Below are positions 34,801 through 43,601 of a stretch of 64,000 nt of DNA, in pieces (position 1 is the stretch's first letter; the number at the start of each line of letters is the position of its first letter). Source of the DNA: Mucilaginibacter flavus (lineage in GTDB: Bacteria > Bacteroidota > Bacteroidia > Sphingobacteriales > Sphingobacteriaceae); contig NZ_JAUFPS010000038.1 in assembly GCF_030409315.1 (NCBI RefSeq), positions 18,545 through 82,544 on the forward strand. Direction: 5' to 3'. Under the pieces are notes generated by a model. The model did no database searches and was not told where the DNA came from. It saw only the letters and a list, made by a program, of their open reading frames with translations. The translations under genes and the position numbers were made by a program.

Positions 34801-35679
34801 ATGAAAAACCTGTGCATCCTCCTTGCCTGCTTAGCCACCGCTGCCCTGTTACAGGCCTGTAAGCATCCTTCAAAACAAACGGCTTCGGCCTCCCTAAAAG
34901 TTCAAAACAAGGGCGTTAACATTGCCTACACAGATACCGGCAAAAGTGATACTACGCTATTATTTGTACATGGATGGTGCATTAATAAAAGTTATTTTAC
35001 CAACCAGGTAAGTTACTTTGGTAAACGCTATCGCGTAATTACCATGGACTTGCCTGGCTACGGGCAATCGGGAAAAAACCGCGCATCATGGACGGTTAAT
35101 GATTTTGCGCAGGATGTTGCCGCGGTTATCACTCAACTCAACCTAAAAAACGTAATCCTGATAGGGCACTCCATGGCAGGTGCCATTGTGGTACAGGCTA
35201 AATTAGATGTACCCGATAAAGTGATAGGGATAGTAGGCATTGATAACTTTAAAGATTATAGTGCCGCCCAGGACACGGCTAAGCCAGATCCGGAATTTGC
35301 AAAGATCATCACCTTGCTTAAAGGCAATTTTAAAACGGTAGCTACCAGCTTTTTTGAGCAATACTTGTTTTATAAAACTACTGATACCTTAATCCGTAAG
35401 CGCATTTTAAAAGATGTTGCCAGTACCGATAGTACTATAGCTATTGCCAGTATGGAAGATAACAGTTTCAAAACCGGGCCAAAACTCAAAGCCGCCCACA
35501 CAAAACTTTACCTGATTAACAGCGACTACTTCCCTAATGACACAGCCGGTTTTGTAAAAGCGGGAATCCCCTACCAACTATTCGTAATTCATGCCACCGG
35601 CCATTTCCCTATGGTTGAAAAGCCTACAGAATTTAACGCACTGCTTCAGAAAACCATTAATGATATAGGTAAACATTAA
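34801..35679 (+). CDS. alpha/beta hydrolase, lipoprotein
   Basis: A 292-residue serine hydrolase with a signal peptide and lipobox (LLQAC). Oxyanion region FVHGWC; nucleophile GHSMAG (about residue 122); histidine ATGHFPM (about 267). It resembles the lipoprotein hydrolase at 15838-16668 in plan. The substrate is unknown. Confidence 0.88.
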   Translation: MKNLCILLACLATAALLQACKHPSKQTASASLKVQNKGVNIAYTDTGKSDTTLLFVHGWCINKSYFTNQVSYFGKRYRVITMDLPGYGQSGKNRASWTVNDFAQDVAAVITQLNLKNVILIGHSMAGAIVVQAKLDVPDKVIGIVGIDNFKDYSAAQDTAKPDPEFAKIITLLKGNFKTVATSFFEQYLFYKTTDTLIRKRILKDVASTDSTIAIASMEDNSFKTGPKLKAAHTKLYLINSDYFPNDTAGFVKAGIPYQLFVIHATGHFPMVEKPTEFNALLQKTINDIGKH

Positions 35680-35766
35680 AGATTACCCCTTTTTCAGTAA
35701 AAACGACTATGTATCTTAAATATGAAACGAATGCTATTCGGCATACATAACAACTAAGAAAAACTT

Positions 35767-36177
35767 TTATTCATAATTCCCCGCGGCCTCGGTTTCAACC
35801 AATTGAGTCAGGATGGCTTTTAAAGTTGCTTCGCGCGCCCATTGCTGCTCATTTATTGAGGCATCTTCCTGGTACCATTTAATAGGCGTATTTATTTCGA
35901 TACGCGCCTTGTAAACAAAGTTTTTGGTTGGATGCATCTTACTTCCTTCATAACTATTTAAGTTTTCGCCTTTTATTATTTTGGCAAAGTCGCGCGCTTT
36001 GATGTCAAGCTGCAGGCATTCGTCGAGCGAGTTTTTAAAATCCTGTTTATCCTCCAGCCAAAGGGTAAGGGTTTCGTCGGTAAGGTCATGATCTGCAATA
36101 CAAATCCGGCTGTAATCGTAATCAACCGAGATAATCATCCACCAAAGCTGATCTTTTAATTTTTGTGAAATTTTCAT
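35767..36177 (-). CDS. hypothetical protein
   Basis: A 136-residue cytoplasmic protein with no recognised domain. Acidic; it has WWMIISVDYDYSRICIADHDLT at the start, then TLTLWLEDKQDFKNSLDECL. No membrane or signal region. Its own start is close to the word array at 36180-36213. Confidence 0.65.
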   Translation of the reverse strand: MKISQKLKDQLWWMIISVDYDYSRICIADHDLTDETLTLWLEDKQDFKNSLDECLQLDIKARDFAKIIKGENLNSYEGSKMHPTKNFVYKARIEINTPIKWYQEDASINEQQWAREATLKAILTQLVETEAAGNYE

Positions 36178-36179
36178 TT

Positions 36180-36273
36180 TTAGTTCATTAGTTTATTGGT
36201 TCATTAGTTCATTGGTCTTAGCAGCTGCTCACTGCAAACTGCCTTCCGCAAACTGCCTACTGTAAACTGCTAC
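36180..36273. repeat. two word arrays (TTCATTAG and AAACTGC)
   Basis: TAGTTCATTAGTTTATTGG words at 36180-36213 are followed by CTGCAAACTGCC words at 36221-36273. The second array runs into the stop end of the next minus-strand gene. Confidence 0.55.
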
Positions 36274-36464
36274 CTGAGGGCGGGCATCCAACCGGGCATA
36301 TATTTTTGGATGGCGATAATTTCCTGGCTTAACTTTTGGCAAGCGGCCTGGTATGCCTGGTAACGCAGTAATGGCTCGGATGCTTCCGTCCTGCCTTCGG
36401 TAGATGATTCGGCAGACTGATGTGATCCTGATGTTTGATGAAAAGCAGAGTACGCAAGGTGCAT
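36270..36464 (-). CDS. small hypothetical protein
   Basis: A 64-residue protein. The C-terminal half (YQAACQKLSQEIIAIQKYMP) is helical and looks like a conserved small protein motif (EI-x-AIQKY-x-PGW). The first half is serine-rich and low complexity. It is the first gene transcribed away from the S24 repressor. Function unknown. Confidence 0.5.
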   Translation of the reverse strand: MHLAYSAFHQTSGSHQSAESSTEGRTEASEPLLRYQAYQAACQKLSQEIIAIQKYMPGWMPALR

Positions 36465-36634
36465 ATGGTTGTTAGTTTAAAGATTGATAATAATTCTGTA
36501 TTTAAACTTCTGTATATTCTTGATGATTATATTTGGATTCATCAAAAAATGTAGTACATTAGCATAAATCAACGAAACAAATATAAAGAAATATCTTTAT
36601 TAAAATCAAGAATAATCTTTAATTTATTTTCATC
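36465..36634. promoter_or_regulatory. divergent control region of repressor gene
   Basis: A region of about 170 bases between divergent genes. ATTCTTGAT (36517-36525) and its reverse complement ATCAAGAAT (about 36605) are candidate repressor half-sites. TATATTTG at 36528-36535 fits a -7 box. Binding is inferred from position only. Confidence 0.45.
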
Positions 36635-37336
36635 ATGGATAACGAACTAAAACCCAGCAAGATAAAAACCATCAGGCCCGAAACCCTGGAGTTTATTATA
36701 CTTTACACACAATTAAAAGGAAAAGCATTTACTGGCAATGCGCAGCTTGCGGAGGTTTTAGGCTTTAACTCGCCAAGTTCCATCACAGAAATAATAAAGA
36801 GCAGGCAAAATATCGATCCAGAAAAACTCAGAAATTTTAAAGAGATATATAAGGACTTTATCGGGGGCGGAAAATCCATACAAAATCAAGAAAATACTGT
36901 AACAAAAAAAGCAGAGGAAGGTATTCCGATGTATGAAATTATTGCCACAGCATCGGGCGTGGAGGTATATAATGATATAAACGACTCGCAGCCAGTGGGC
37001 CGCATGAACTTTCCGGGGATAGAAGATTGTGACTTTGCACTACCCGTTTGGGGGCACTCCATGTACCCTTACCTGGAGAACGGTTGCTGGGTAGCCCTTA
37101 AAGTGATCCATGATAAAAAGATCCTTCCCGGCGAGGTTTACTATATTGAATGGGGAGATTACCGCATGTACAAACGCCTGCTGGCCGGCGATAATGCCGA
37201 TGAAGTGATAGCACACTCCGATAACACAACAGAAATGATTGGCAACCGCCTTAAATATGCCCCCTTCCCTATCAACATAGCCGATATTAAAAAGCTTTGC
37301 CTGGTAAAGGACATTCACAAAAAACATAACCATTAA
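36635..37336 (+). CDS. phage-type repressor with S24 peptidase domain
   Basis: A 233-residue protein. The N-terminal HTH includes NAQLAEVLGFNSPSSITEII (about residues 33-52). The C-terminal domain is a LexA/CI-like serine peptidase: GHSMYPY with the catalytic serine about residue 140, and MYKRLL with the lysine about 178. Repressors of this type lose activity by self-cleavage during DNA damage. The protein could be the master repressor of the phage region to the right, but it lies 6 kb away from the structural genes. Confidence 0.82.
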   Translation: MDNELKPSKIKTIRPETLEFIILYTQLKGKAFTGNAQLAEVLGFNSPSSITEIIKSRQNIDPEKLRNFKEIYKDFIGGGKSIQNQENTVTKKAEEGIPMYEIIATASGVEVYNDINDSQPVGRMNFPGIEDCDFALPVWGHSMYPYLENGCWVALKVIHDKKILPGEVYYIEWGDYRMYKRLLAGDNADEVIAHSDNTTEMIGNRLKYAPFPINIADIKKLCLVKDIHKKHNH

Positions 37337-37337
37337 G

Positions 37338-37578
37338 CGGATGTGCAGATCTGCGAATGTGCAGATTTCAAATGTGCAGATATGCAGATGATTTTAGGAT
37401 TGAAAAATTAACTTTTCTATTTATCTGCTTTTTCGCCATCTACAGGTCCAAAAGCTGCACATTTGTATATTTAAAATCCGCACATCTAAAATCCACAGAT
37501 TTGCACATTTGAAATCTACATATTTGCACATCCGAAATCTGCACATTTGCACATCTGAAATCTGCACATCTGAAATCT
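37338..37578. repeat. inverted word arrays (TGTGCAGAT / ATCTGCACA)
   Basis: Words GATGTGCAGATCTGCGAATG at 37338-37390, then a spacer, then the complement words ATCTGCACATTTGCACA (37480-37575). The space between the repressor gene and the convergent gene is nearly full of it. Confidence 0.75.
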
Positions 37579-37873
37579 ACTCCTTCGGCGGATCAATTTT
37601 AAACATCATACAGTCAAGATCTGTTTTCAGATTTTCAATAAGCTCCTGCAAATCTTCCGTATTAAGATTATCCCTAAAATCGTCACGCATTGTTTTGTTG
37701 ATATATTGCAGATAGGGCGTAATCATCAAATTGTGCTTCTTATTAAGGCGATCTCCATCGTACGCTATCATTTTAAACAACTGATCAAGGTGCTTATAGT
37801 AATTCCGCCTGTTTAAGTGCTCAATATCAATTGATTCTCTTTTTATTTGTTTCAAAAATTCTTCGAGAATCAT
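37577..37873 (-). CDS. hypothetical protein
   Basis: A 98-residue helical cytoplasmic protein, MILEEFLKQIKRESIDIEHL, and NRRNYYKHLDQLFKMIAYDG in the middle. It is acidic at the C-terminus. No known domain. Its 3' end meets the word array. Confidence 0.6.
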   Translation of the reverse strand: MILEEFLKQIKRESIDIEHLNRRNYYKHLDQLFKMIAYDGDRLNKKHNLMITPYLQYINKTMRDDFRDNLNTEDLQELIENLKTDLDCMMFKIDPPKE

Positions 37874-38066
37874 AATTTATTCTTTATATTTAAATCCCAT
37901 TGTTAGCATACCTGCTTAAAGGTATAAAGAATGGCTCTTAACCCCAATACACTATCAATTTATTTAAATTAAAGGCGATACATAAACATTAAGCTCAGTA
38001 AATATTCCTAAAAGTTTTAAAACCATTTATTAAAATAGTTGTTACAACATCAAATATTTGCAACAA

Positions 38067-38240
38067 ATGATAGCCAGTGCTCTACATTTCCTTACACAGC
38101 AGCTTAGCGTTGGCAGCGCGTTGCAAAACTTTTCTTTTTACGGAATGCTGGTTGCACTTACTTACTTGATAATAATGCAGATTCAAGCTAAACATACGCA
38201 TAGAAAGCACGGCTCTTTTGCTAAGCCCGGTCGTCAATAA
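38067..38240 (+). CDS. small membrane protein
   Basis: A 57-residue protein with a membrane helix (FSFYGMLVALTYLIIMQI, trimmed) and a basic histidine/lysine-rich tail. An in-frame TTG at 38058 gives three more residues; the ATG at 38067 is preferred. Function unknown. Confidence 0.5.
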   Translation: MIASALHFLTQQLSVGSALQNFSFYGMLVALTYLIIMQIQAKHTHRKHGSFAKPGRQ

Positions 38241-38610
38241 CACGGTCTATTCCCAAAATATCCCCATTCAAAATGTACTGGTATCTTTTATCTGCACCTT
38301 TTAAATACAGTTAACTCAAAGCGTAAACCAAAATACCGTTGCTATAATACATCAAAACAATACATATTAACTACAAGGAAAACTCCATCCAAAACCCGCT
38401 TACAAAAATCAAAATTTCATAAAAAAGCCCTTTTCATCAGCTATAAATTGTTAATAAGCACATCATTACTTAATAGTTATCAACATTTTATCATTTTCCC
38501 AACAATACAAAAAAGATTCTCGTATAATACCATATATTTATTTAAACCAACGCCGGTAAACACCCCCACTACTGCGCAAAAAGAATTATAAACGCTGAAG
38601 AAAGAATAAG
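38241..38610. other. gene-free AT-rich region
   Basis: No gene or clear repeat array is seen. The next gene starts at 38611. A promoter for that gene is likely in the last 100 bases, but the -7 and -33 boxes are not clear. Confidence 0.4.
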
Positions 38611-38928
38611 ATGGACCCTGTAATGACGCTTGTAATTGCCGCTATTGTTGCCGCTATCATTGTAGTTGTTTTAAACAAACAACAAGCTAATAAAGTAAGT
38701 AACAATATGTACGCCGATGATGTACAACATCTTTATATGCTCACCACAGCCGAGTACAAAATTAAAGCACTCGAAAGCAGGCAATATGTACCCATTAATG
38801 ATGAACTGGCCCGCCTTACGATGAACTACCGCAGAGGTGAAATTCAACTCAACGAACTCAACAGCAAACTTGATTATTTATTAGCCGAGTTTAAAATAAA
38901 CGATAATGAATTGGTAGAAGCTGTTTAA
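38611..38928 (+). CDS. small membrane-anchored protein (family with 33842)
   Basis: A 105-residue protein with an N-terminal hydrophobic helix (MTLVIAAIVAAIIVVVL) and a soluble helical part containing NYRRGEIQLNELNSKLDYLL, which matches the plan of the 33842 protein. The two may be remote paralogues; function unknown. Confidence 0.65.
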   Translation: MDPVMTLVIAAIVAAIIVVVLNKQQANKVSNNMYADDVQHLYMLTTAEYKIKALESRQYVPINDELARLTMNYRRGEIQLNELNSKLDYLLAEFKINDNELVEAV

Positions 38929-39033
38929 AATTATTCTGCTCTCCATATCACAAGTTGACGTTGTAGTCGTTATCTAATCGCAATCAATTTATATACCTAA
39001 GCAGAAAATTGCGATAATTCAATTTTGGCACAT

Positions 39034-39057
39034 AAAAAAAGCCGGACTATGCCGGCT
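39034..39057 (-). terminator. terminator for RNA-binding protein gene
   Basis: AGCCGG and CCGGCT pair with a small loop; on the minus strand it is followed by seven T residues. It ends the gene at 39089-39391. Confidence 0.85.
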
Positions 39058-39088
39058 CATATTCAAAAAGAATAATTTTTTTTATTTG

Positions 39089-39391
39089 TTAGTTACGTCT
39101 AAAACCGCCTTTGCCACCGCCGTTGTTACCACCGCCGTTAAAACCCGGACCTTTATCTTCGGCAATATTTACCGTAATTCTGCGACCGTAATAACTTGCG
39201 CCATTCATGCACCTTATCGCTTCCTTCGCTTCGTTATCGTTCACCATTTCCACAAACCCAAAACCCTTACTCTCTTTTGTTTCGCGGTCTTTAATGATCC
39301 TGAGCGATTTAACCGGCCCAAAATCCCCAAACACAGCTGTTAATTCGGCCTCATCTACTTCTAAAGGAAGCCCTGCAATAAATACTTTCAT
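39089..39391 (-). CDS. RNA-binding protein with one RRM
   Basis: A 100-residue protein. The RNP2 motif is KVFIAGLP and the RNP1 motif is KGFGFVEM (about residues 41-48), typical of single-RRM bacterial proteins. The C-terminus is glycine-rich (GPGFNGGGNNGGGKGGFRRN), resembling cold-shock or stress-induced RNA-binding proteins. The start at 39391 is chosen over 39436 because the family begins MKVFIAG. Confidence 0.92.
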   Translation of the reverse strand: MKVFIAGLPLEVDEAELTAVFGDFGPVKSLRIIKDRETKESKGFGFVEMVNDNEAKEAIRCMNGASYYGRRITVNIAEDKGPGFNGGGNNGGGKGGFRRN

Positions 39392-39550
39392 CAATGTCTT
39401 TAAAATTTGTATAAAGGTACTAAAAATTAAGGGCATTTGGGTATACCCGCTGGGAAATAGCGCTTAGGCAACGGCTTTTTTACCTTTCAATTACGCAACC
39501 TGATACAACAAACGGGCTATTGCACTTAAGAATAAAGATGCTAACATTTG

Positions 39551-40138
39551 TTATTTAAGCTGCAGCTCAAAACTGCCCTCTACGCGGTAAAATGGTGAGT
39601 TTTCCTTATCATCTTTAGCCAAAAAAGTAAAGAATGTACCCTTGGCTATCATATTATCTTTATTATACTGGTCTATGGTTATTTTACCGGTATCATCCTT
39701 CCCTACAAATTTGGTTAAGGTATATTGGAGTAAAGGTTTTCTTTCACCCAGCGTAAAAAGAAATTGGCCACCGGCTACCTTACTATTAACCTTAGCTGTT
39801 GCAAAACCTTCTGAACTAATTCCAAAACTCATGGTATGGGCTTTGTTTATGGCAGTAATACCATAATATTTATCACCGCCATTATGCACGTTAATAAATG
39901 CTATAGAATCCCTGGCAGCGTCGAAAGTATAGGTAGAATCTTCGATAGTTATCGATAAAGAGCCTTTACCGGCTAAAAAATTGCCCGGCGTATTAATAAT
40001 ATTGAGCGAGGTAGTATCCGCGGTAGGCTTAGTGGTTTCAATAGCCTTCACGCTATCATCTTTTTGGCATGACGAAACCGCCGCCGAAATGATGAAAGTA
40101 AATAAAATGAACCATTTAGTAAACCGACTGCTGTTCAT
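39551..40138 (-). CDS. hypothetical lipoprotein
   Basis: A 195-residue exported protein with a lipobox (AAVSSC). The mature part is a beta-rich domain similar to DUF6252-type lipoproteins (SLSITIEDSTYTFDAARD near the start; a repeated TKFVGKDDTGKITIDQ motif). Function unknown. Confidence 0.78.
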   Translation of the reverse strand: MNSSRFTKWFILFTFIISAAVSSCQKDDSVKAIETTKPTADTTSLNIINTPGNFLAGKGSLSITIEDSTYTFDAARDSIAFINVHNGGDKYYGITAINKAHTMSFGISSEGFATAKVNSKVAGGQFLFTLGERKPLLQYTLTKFVGKDDTGKITIDQYNKDNMIAKGTFFTFLAKDDKENSPFYRVEGSFELQLK

Positions 40139-40376
40139 AGGTAAATTGATGGTTAAAGCTAATAATAAAAAGCTTAAAAGTTTATCAATACAATAAATTT
40201 AATAAATAAATTAACGCTTTTTAACGTAAAGCTGATAAACTGAGGAGAAATATGATTGCTTTCGGTTATTTAAGAAATAATATTAAGATATTATTGATAG
40301 ATGCTTTGTTACAACAACACCAGGCTTAGCGCATGCCACCAACTAAAATGAAGTATGATGCAAATACTGTTAGCTT

Positions 40377-41630
40377 TTAAAATATCTCCCCAACATTGAT
40401 AAACAGGCCTTTTGAACCTTCCCTACCAAAGCCATAATCAATAGCGATATTGGTTTTTGATACTTTATTAAGTTTAATGCGCAATCCCGGACCAAAGCCA
40501 GGCTGTATAGTTTGTAAACGAGTGCCCGGGGCCGCCGAAAAAGATTGTCCGTTTAAAAATACAACGCCACCTAATAAACCATTCCGTGTTAGCTTAAAGC
40601 GATACTCGCTTTCTAAGTAAACCATTTGGGCTCCTCTGAATCGTCCCTGAATATATCCCCTACCGGTAGTAAAACTGGGATCGTGCCCGGTAGCGGGCAA
40701 ATCAAGATAAGCCGGTCGGCCATTCAATACCAACCAATTGTATGACCAAAAGGCAATTACATTATCAGAGTTTCCCGGCAGTTTAAAATACTTCCTCACG
40801 TCAATAATTAGCGAGCTCCAGGGTGTGGTACTTCCTAAAAAAGTTAAATTATCGCGGTACTGTACAGATGAATAAAATCCGCGGGATGGGTTAATGCTAT
40901 TATTACGACTATCAAACAATGCATTCAGGGTAAAACCCGTGGATATAGCACGTGTTACCGGCCCGTATCTTTCATAATCAGATTGCTGGCCATTTAATTG
41001 ACCCTTTTCGTACATGTTCCAGCGGTCGTCAAAAATATAGCCCAGGCCTGCAAAAAAATCACCGCCAACCTGCTTCAGTACAGTTTCATTGAACCTAAAA
41101 AATGAGTAAACCAGCGGGTTTTCGTTTTTAATATCAGAGCGGCTACCCAAACCAAAACTACTTTGGGGATATTTAAAAAACCGGATATCGCTGATAAAGG
41201 TATACTGGTTATCTTTGGTGTAAATGTTAGCCTGCAAGGGAATGATCACCTGCTTTTTTTGGGTGTATGCCGGATTTACAGTTATGGTTGAAATACGCGC
41301 CTTAGGTCCGGTACGGAACGCTATATTACCGGAGATAGTAGCCGCCAAATCTGTTTGTAAAGTATAGCCAAACGCCGGTAAAATGGATATTACAGGCTTG
41401 GTGGTTATGGAATCGACTGTTTTTTTAGGCTCTGTTTTAGAAAAGATAGATGATATAGCATCAAAAATATCTTTCTCATAAGCAGTATCGGCAGGCGCAG
41501 CAACAATGGTATCTTTAAGTTTAGACCGACCTATAGGAATATACCTTTTATCCTGCGCATGGAGCGAAGCATAGCTGCATAGTAAAATTATGAAAGCGAA
41601 ACTAAAAACAAATACTTTTTTGCCCGGCAT
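40377..41630 (-). CDS. BamA/TamA-type outer membrane barrel protein
   Basis: A 417-residue exported protein. The signal peptide is about residues 1-25. The C-terminal part is the Omp85/D15-type barrel: DSRNNSINPSRGFYSSVQY (about residues 240-258) and GRGYIQGRFRG (about 330) match the family, and the end is INVGEIF. It has no POTRA repeats, so it is a short outer membrane member with unknown partners rather than BamA itself. Confidence 0.85.
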   Translation of the reverse strand: MPGKKVFVFSFAFIILLCSYASLHAQDKRYIPIGRSKLKDTIVAAPADTAYEKDIFDAISSIFSKTEPKKTVDSITTKPVISILPAFGYTLQTDLAATISGNIAFRTGPKARISTITVNPAYTQKKQVIIPLQANIYTKDNQYTFISDIRFFKYPQSSFGLGSRSDIKNENPLVYSFFRFNETVLKQVGGDFFAGLGYIFDDRWNMYEKGQLNGQQSDYERYGPVTRAISTGFTLNALFDSRNNSINPSRGFYSSVQYRDNLTFLGSTTPWSSLIIDVRKYFKLPGNSDNVIAFWSYNWLVLNGRPAYLDLPATGHDPSFTTGRGYIQGRFRGAQMVYLESEYRFKLTRNGLLGGVVFLNGQSFSAAPGTRLQTIQPGFGPGLRIKLNKVSKTNIAIDYGFGREGSKGLFINVGEIF

Positions 41631-41726
41631 TATAACTACGCAATTAATATAAGGTTATCTAAAATTGCAAGTATAAAATAATTATTCAATTTACCAGTTA
41701 CTATTTTGTTTAATTACAACTCTGGG

Positions 41727-42188
41727 TTATGCTTTTAAGCGTGGGTCGAAAGTAAATTTGCTGACACTTATAATCTTTATTTTATCATAATCGGAATGGG
41801 CAGGATTAAGGAGATAATTGTGTTCGGTATCAATAATGGCCGAAGGTACTTTTAATACGGCGGTTTCCATTTTTTGCAGCCAAACATCGCCTAATTGTTG
41901 AGTATAGGGATAATTGATAACCTTATGCCAGTTTTCGTCAAGTTTTAAAAGCTGGTTCACTGTTATTTCGGTAATAGCTATATCATCAGGAATATCTATA
42001 ATCACCACCGAAAAATTCCCGGTGTACAGGGACGTACCCACGCTGTGCACCACTTTTTCGAGGCAGGATAGGGCCAATGAGCCGCCCGTATAAATAACAT
42101 ATTGCCCAAGCGAGTTCCACCGCCCATCAATACCCGAACCTTTGCGGTCATTAGCGTATTTTGTTTGGCTTATGCGGTAAACTTTCAA
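41727..42188 (-). CDS. RES domain toxin
   Basis: A 153-residue protein of the RES family (toxin of the RES/Xre systems; such toxins degrade NAD+). The first part MKVYRISQTKYANDRKGSG contains the family arginine and tyrosine, and LSCLEKVVHSVG continues it. The start codon is TTG (no ATG is in frame upstream), and it lies immediately beside the word array between antitoxin and toxin. A weak start fits low toxin output. The partner antitoxin is at 42316-42816. Confidence 0.85.
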   Translation of the reverse strand: MKVYRISQTKYANDRKGSGIDGRWNSLGQYVIYTGGSLALSCLEKVVHSVGTSLYTGNFSVVIIDIPDDIAITEITVNQLLKLDENWHKVINYPYTQQLGDVWLQKMETAVLKVPSAIIDTEHNYLLNPAHSDYDKIKIISVSKFTFDPRLKA

Positions 42189-42312
42189 ATTAATTATTGA
42201 ATTACTGATTTATTGAATTACTGATTTTATGGGAACTGCCGAATTGATCTGATTTATAAAAAGTTGTTATAGTCTTAATAGAAAGGTTTAACTCAATAAA
42301 TCAATAATTTCC
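42189..42312. repeat. word array between antitoxin and toxin
   Basis: AATTATTGAATTACTGATT words (42189-42225) and complement words (42285-42312) fill the gap between the two TA genes. The gap also holds GTTATAGTCTTAATA at 42266-42280, 13 bases like one arm of the mobile mystery protein operator at 16715. Confidence 0.7.
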
Positions 42313-42315
42313 CCC

Positions 42316-42816
42316 CTACGCCAATACGCCGTAATCAATACGAATAAGTTGGGTTAATACGATGCTTATGCCGGTGATGGTATCAAGCAAATCAAAAGGG
42401 ACGGCATCAACACCGGGGTTATAATGTTTTAACCAGCTTTTAAATTCATCGAGGGAGCCAAAAGTATCCAGGCCTTTATCAAAAAGTTCAAAAAGCTGTA
42501 TGATGTGTTCGCTTAAGCCCTGGTTTAACCCGCGCGAACCTTGAATATGTTTGCGCAAAGTTGGCTCGGTAATATCAAGCCATTTGGCAATATCAACCTG
42601 GGTAGCACCGGTAACCCGCAAAAGGTCTGTAAGGGCGCCGGCCTGCAAGCCCTGTTTGATGGCACCAAGCTTAGCTATGGGCGATTTAAAGTAAGTTTCA
42701 TAAGGCACCAGCAAATCATTTACCATAAATGTTGCGGTACTTTCATAAACATATGGCTTTACGGGAGCCTGCGCCGCTCCTGTTACTTTCACCTGCCCTT
42801 TATTTAACTTGCTCAT
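42316..42816 (-). CDS. Xre/MbcA/ParS-type antitoxin
   Basis: A 166-residue protein. The middle contains an HTH (LLRVTGATQVDIAKWLDITE) followed by a DUF2384-type C-terminal domain (LFELFDKGLDTFGSLDEFKSWL). This is the antitoxin that binds and silences RES toxins. The frame also contains an ATG two codons upstream (42822); the ATG at 42816 is about 4 bases from the predicted transcription start, so translation may be leaderless. Confidence 0.85.
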   Translation of the reverse strand: MSKLNKGQVKVTGAAQAPVKPYVYESTATFMVNDLLVPYETYFKSPIAKLGAIKQGLQAGALTDLLRVTGATQVDIAKWLDITEPTLRKHIQGSRGLNQGLSEHIIQLFELFDKGLDTFGSLDEFKSWLKHYNPGVDAVPFDLLDTITGISIVLTQLIRIDYGVLA

Positions 42817-42819
42817 ATA

Positions 42820-42849
42820 CAAATGTAAATATTTTCTATTTTAAACAAA
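42820..42849 (-). promoter_or_regulatory. antitoxin promoter (Bacteroidota type)
   Basis: On the minus strand: TTTG (42849-42846), 18 bases, TACATTTG (42827-42820). This is a good match to the -33/-7 consensus. The start codon begins 4 bases after it. Confidence 0.75.
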
Positions 42850-42873
42850 AATAATTTAGTTTTTTTTTAATTT

Positions 42874-43068
42874 ATTGGTCCACCGGTTTGTTAGTTCATT
42901 GGTCTTATCTGTTGGTTTGATAGCTTATAGAGTGATTGGCCTTTTCTGGTAGATAAAATTTCTCTCATCAGACTTGTAGTATATCTACATTAAATATGCC
43001 AACCAAATCCGTGCCGCCGATATGCCGATACAAATGAACCAGTAAACTAATGAACCAATGAACTAAAT
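42874..43068. repeat. inverted word arrays with a shared core (copy 2)
   Basis: Words TTGGTCCACCGGTTTGTTAG (42876-42895) and complement words AACTAATGAACCAATG (43031-43062) flank a core (42984-43028) that includes CCAAATCCGTGCCGCCGATA. The core resembles the core at 33728-33776 in opposite orientation. Confidence 0.7.
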
Positions 43069-43070
43069 TA

Positions 43071-43115
43071 TTTACCAATAAAATTAGCATATTCAAAAAA
43101 TATTACTTACATTTG
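43071..43115 (+). promoter_or_regulatory. promoter region of the terminase operon
   Basis: The 19-bp motif TTTACCAATAAAATTAGCA (43071-43089) is also found at 51091 and 51890. TACATTTG at 43108-43115 fits the -7 box. A start of transcription just after would lie close to the palindrome at 43126-43139. Confidence 0.6.
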
Positions 43116-43125
43116 ATCCTATTAT

Positions 43126-43139
43126 ATGCCAATCGGCAT
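43126..43139. promoter_or_regulatory. ATGCCAATCGGCAT palindrome (copy 1)
   Basis: The arms ATGCC and GGCAT around AATC. An identical copy lies at 55711-55724 at the head of the second phage module. Here it is also the first five codons of the terminase gene if translation starts at 43126. Confidence 0.7.
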
Positions 43140-43590
43140 TTTAAGCATAAACATGAAAACTTCCTTAAAATTTAAAACTGCCTCACAGCTGGTGCAGTTA
43201 ATAGATGCATATTTTATACATATTAAAGGCGAACTAAAAGCAACAACCAAAACAAGTAGTCGTAAAGTCTGGATTCGGGAGCCGGAAGCACCCACTTGCT
43301 CCAGCCTGGCGCTTTTCTTAGGGTTTTGTAGTATGGATGATTATAGAACTTACGAACAAAAAAAAAGATATCGCCAGGGATTGGGATATGCCAGGCTACG
43401 CATAGAGGCTGCTTATGAACAACAGCTCTTTGAAAAACCTACCGGGGCAATTTTTGCATTAAAGGCGATGGGTTGGAACGATAAACCAGATGGCGCCGCA
43501 ACATCAGCATCAAATACCAAAACCCTGAAAGTTGAAATTACCAATACAGGCCCAATACCCGCCGGCAGCGAAAAGGAAGTAGCACTTTGA
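43126..43590 (+). CDS. phage terminase small subunit
   Basis: A 154-residue DNA-packaging protein. SLALFLGFCSMDDYRTYEQKK and GAIFALKAMGWNDKP are typical of small terminase subunits, which bind phage DNA and recruit the large subunit. The start could be the ATG at 43126 (MPIGILSIN...) or at 43153 (MKTSLKFK). The first gives a leader that matches the peptide at 55711 (MPIGI..IN). It is the first gene of the phage region. Confidence 0.85.
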   Translation: MPIGILSINMKTSLKFKTASQLVQLIDAYFIHIKGELKATTKTSSRKVWIREPEAPTCSSLALFLGFCSMDDYRTYEQKKRYRQGLGYARLRIEAAYEQQLFEKPTGAIFALKAMGWNDKPDGAATSASNTKTLKVEITNTGPIPAGSEKEVAL

Positions 43591-43601
43591 TTTGAAAATT
43601 T

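Noticed and set aside
42266..42280. GTTATAGTCTTAATA as a second mobile mystery A operator
   Set aside because: Only one arm is present, without its inverted partner, so it is not a full site.
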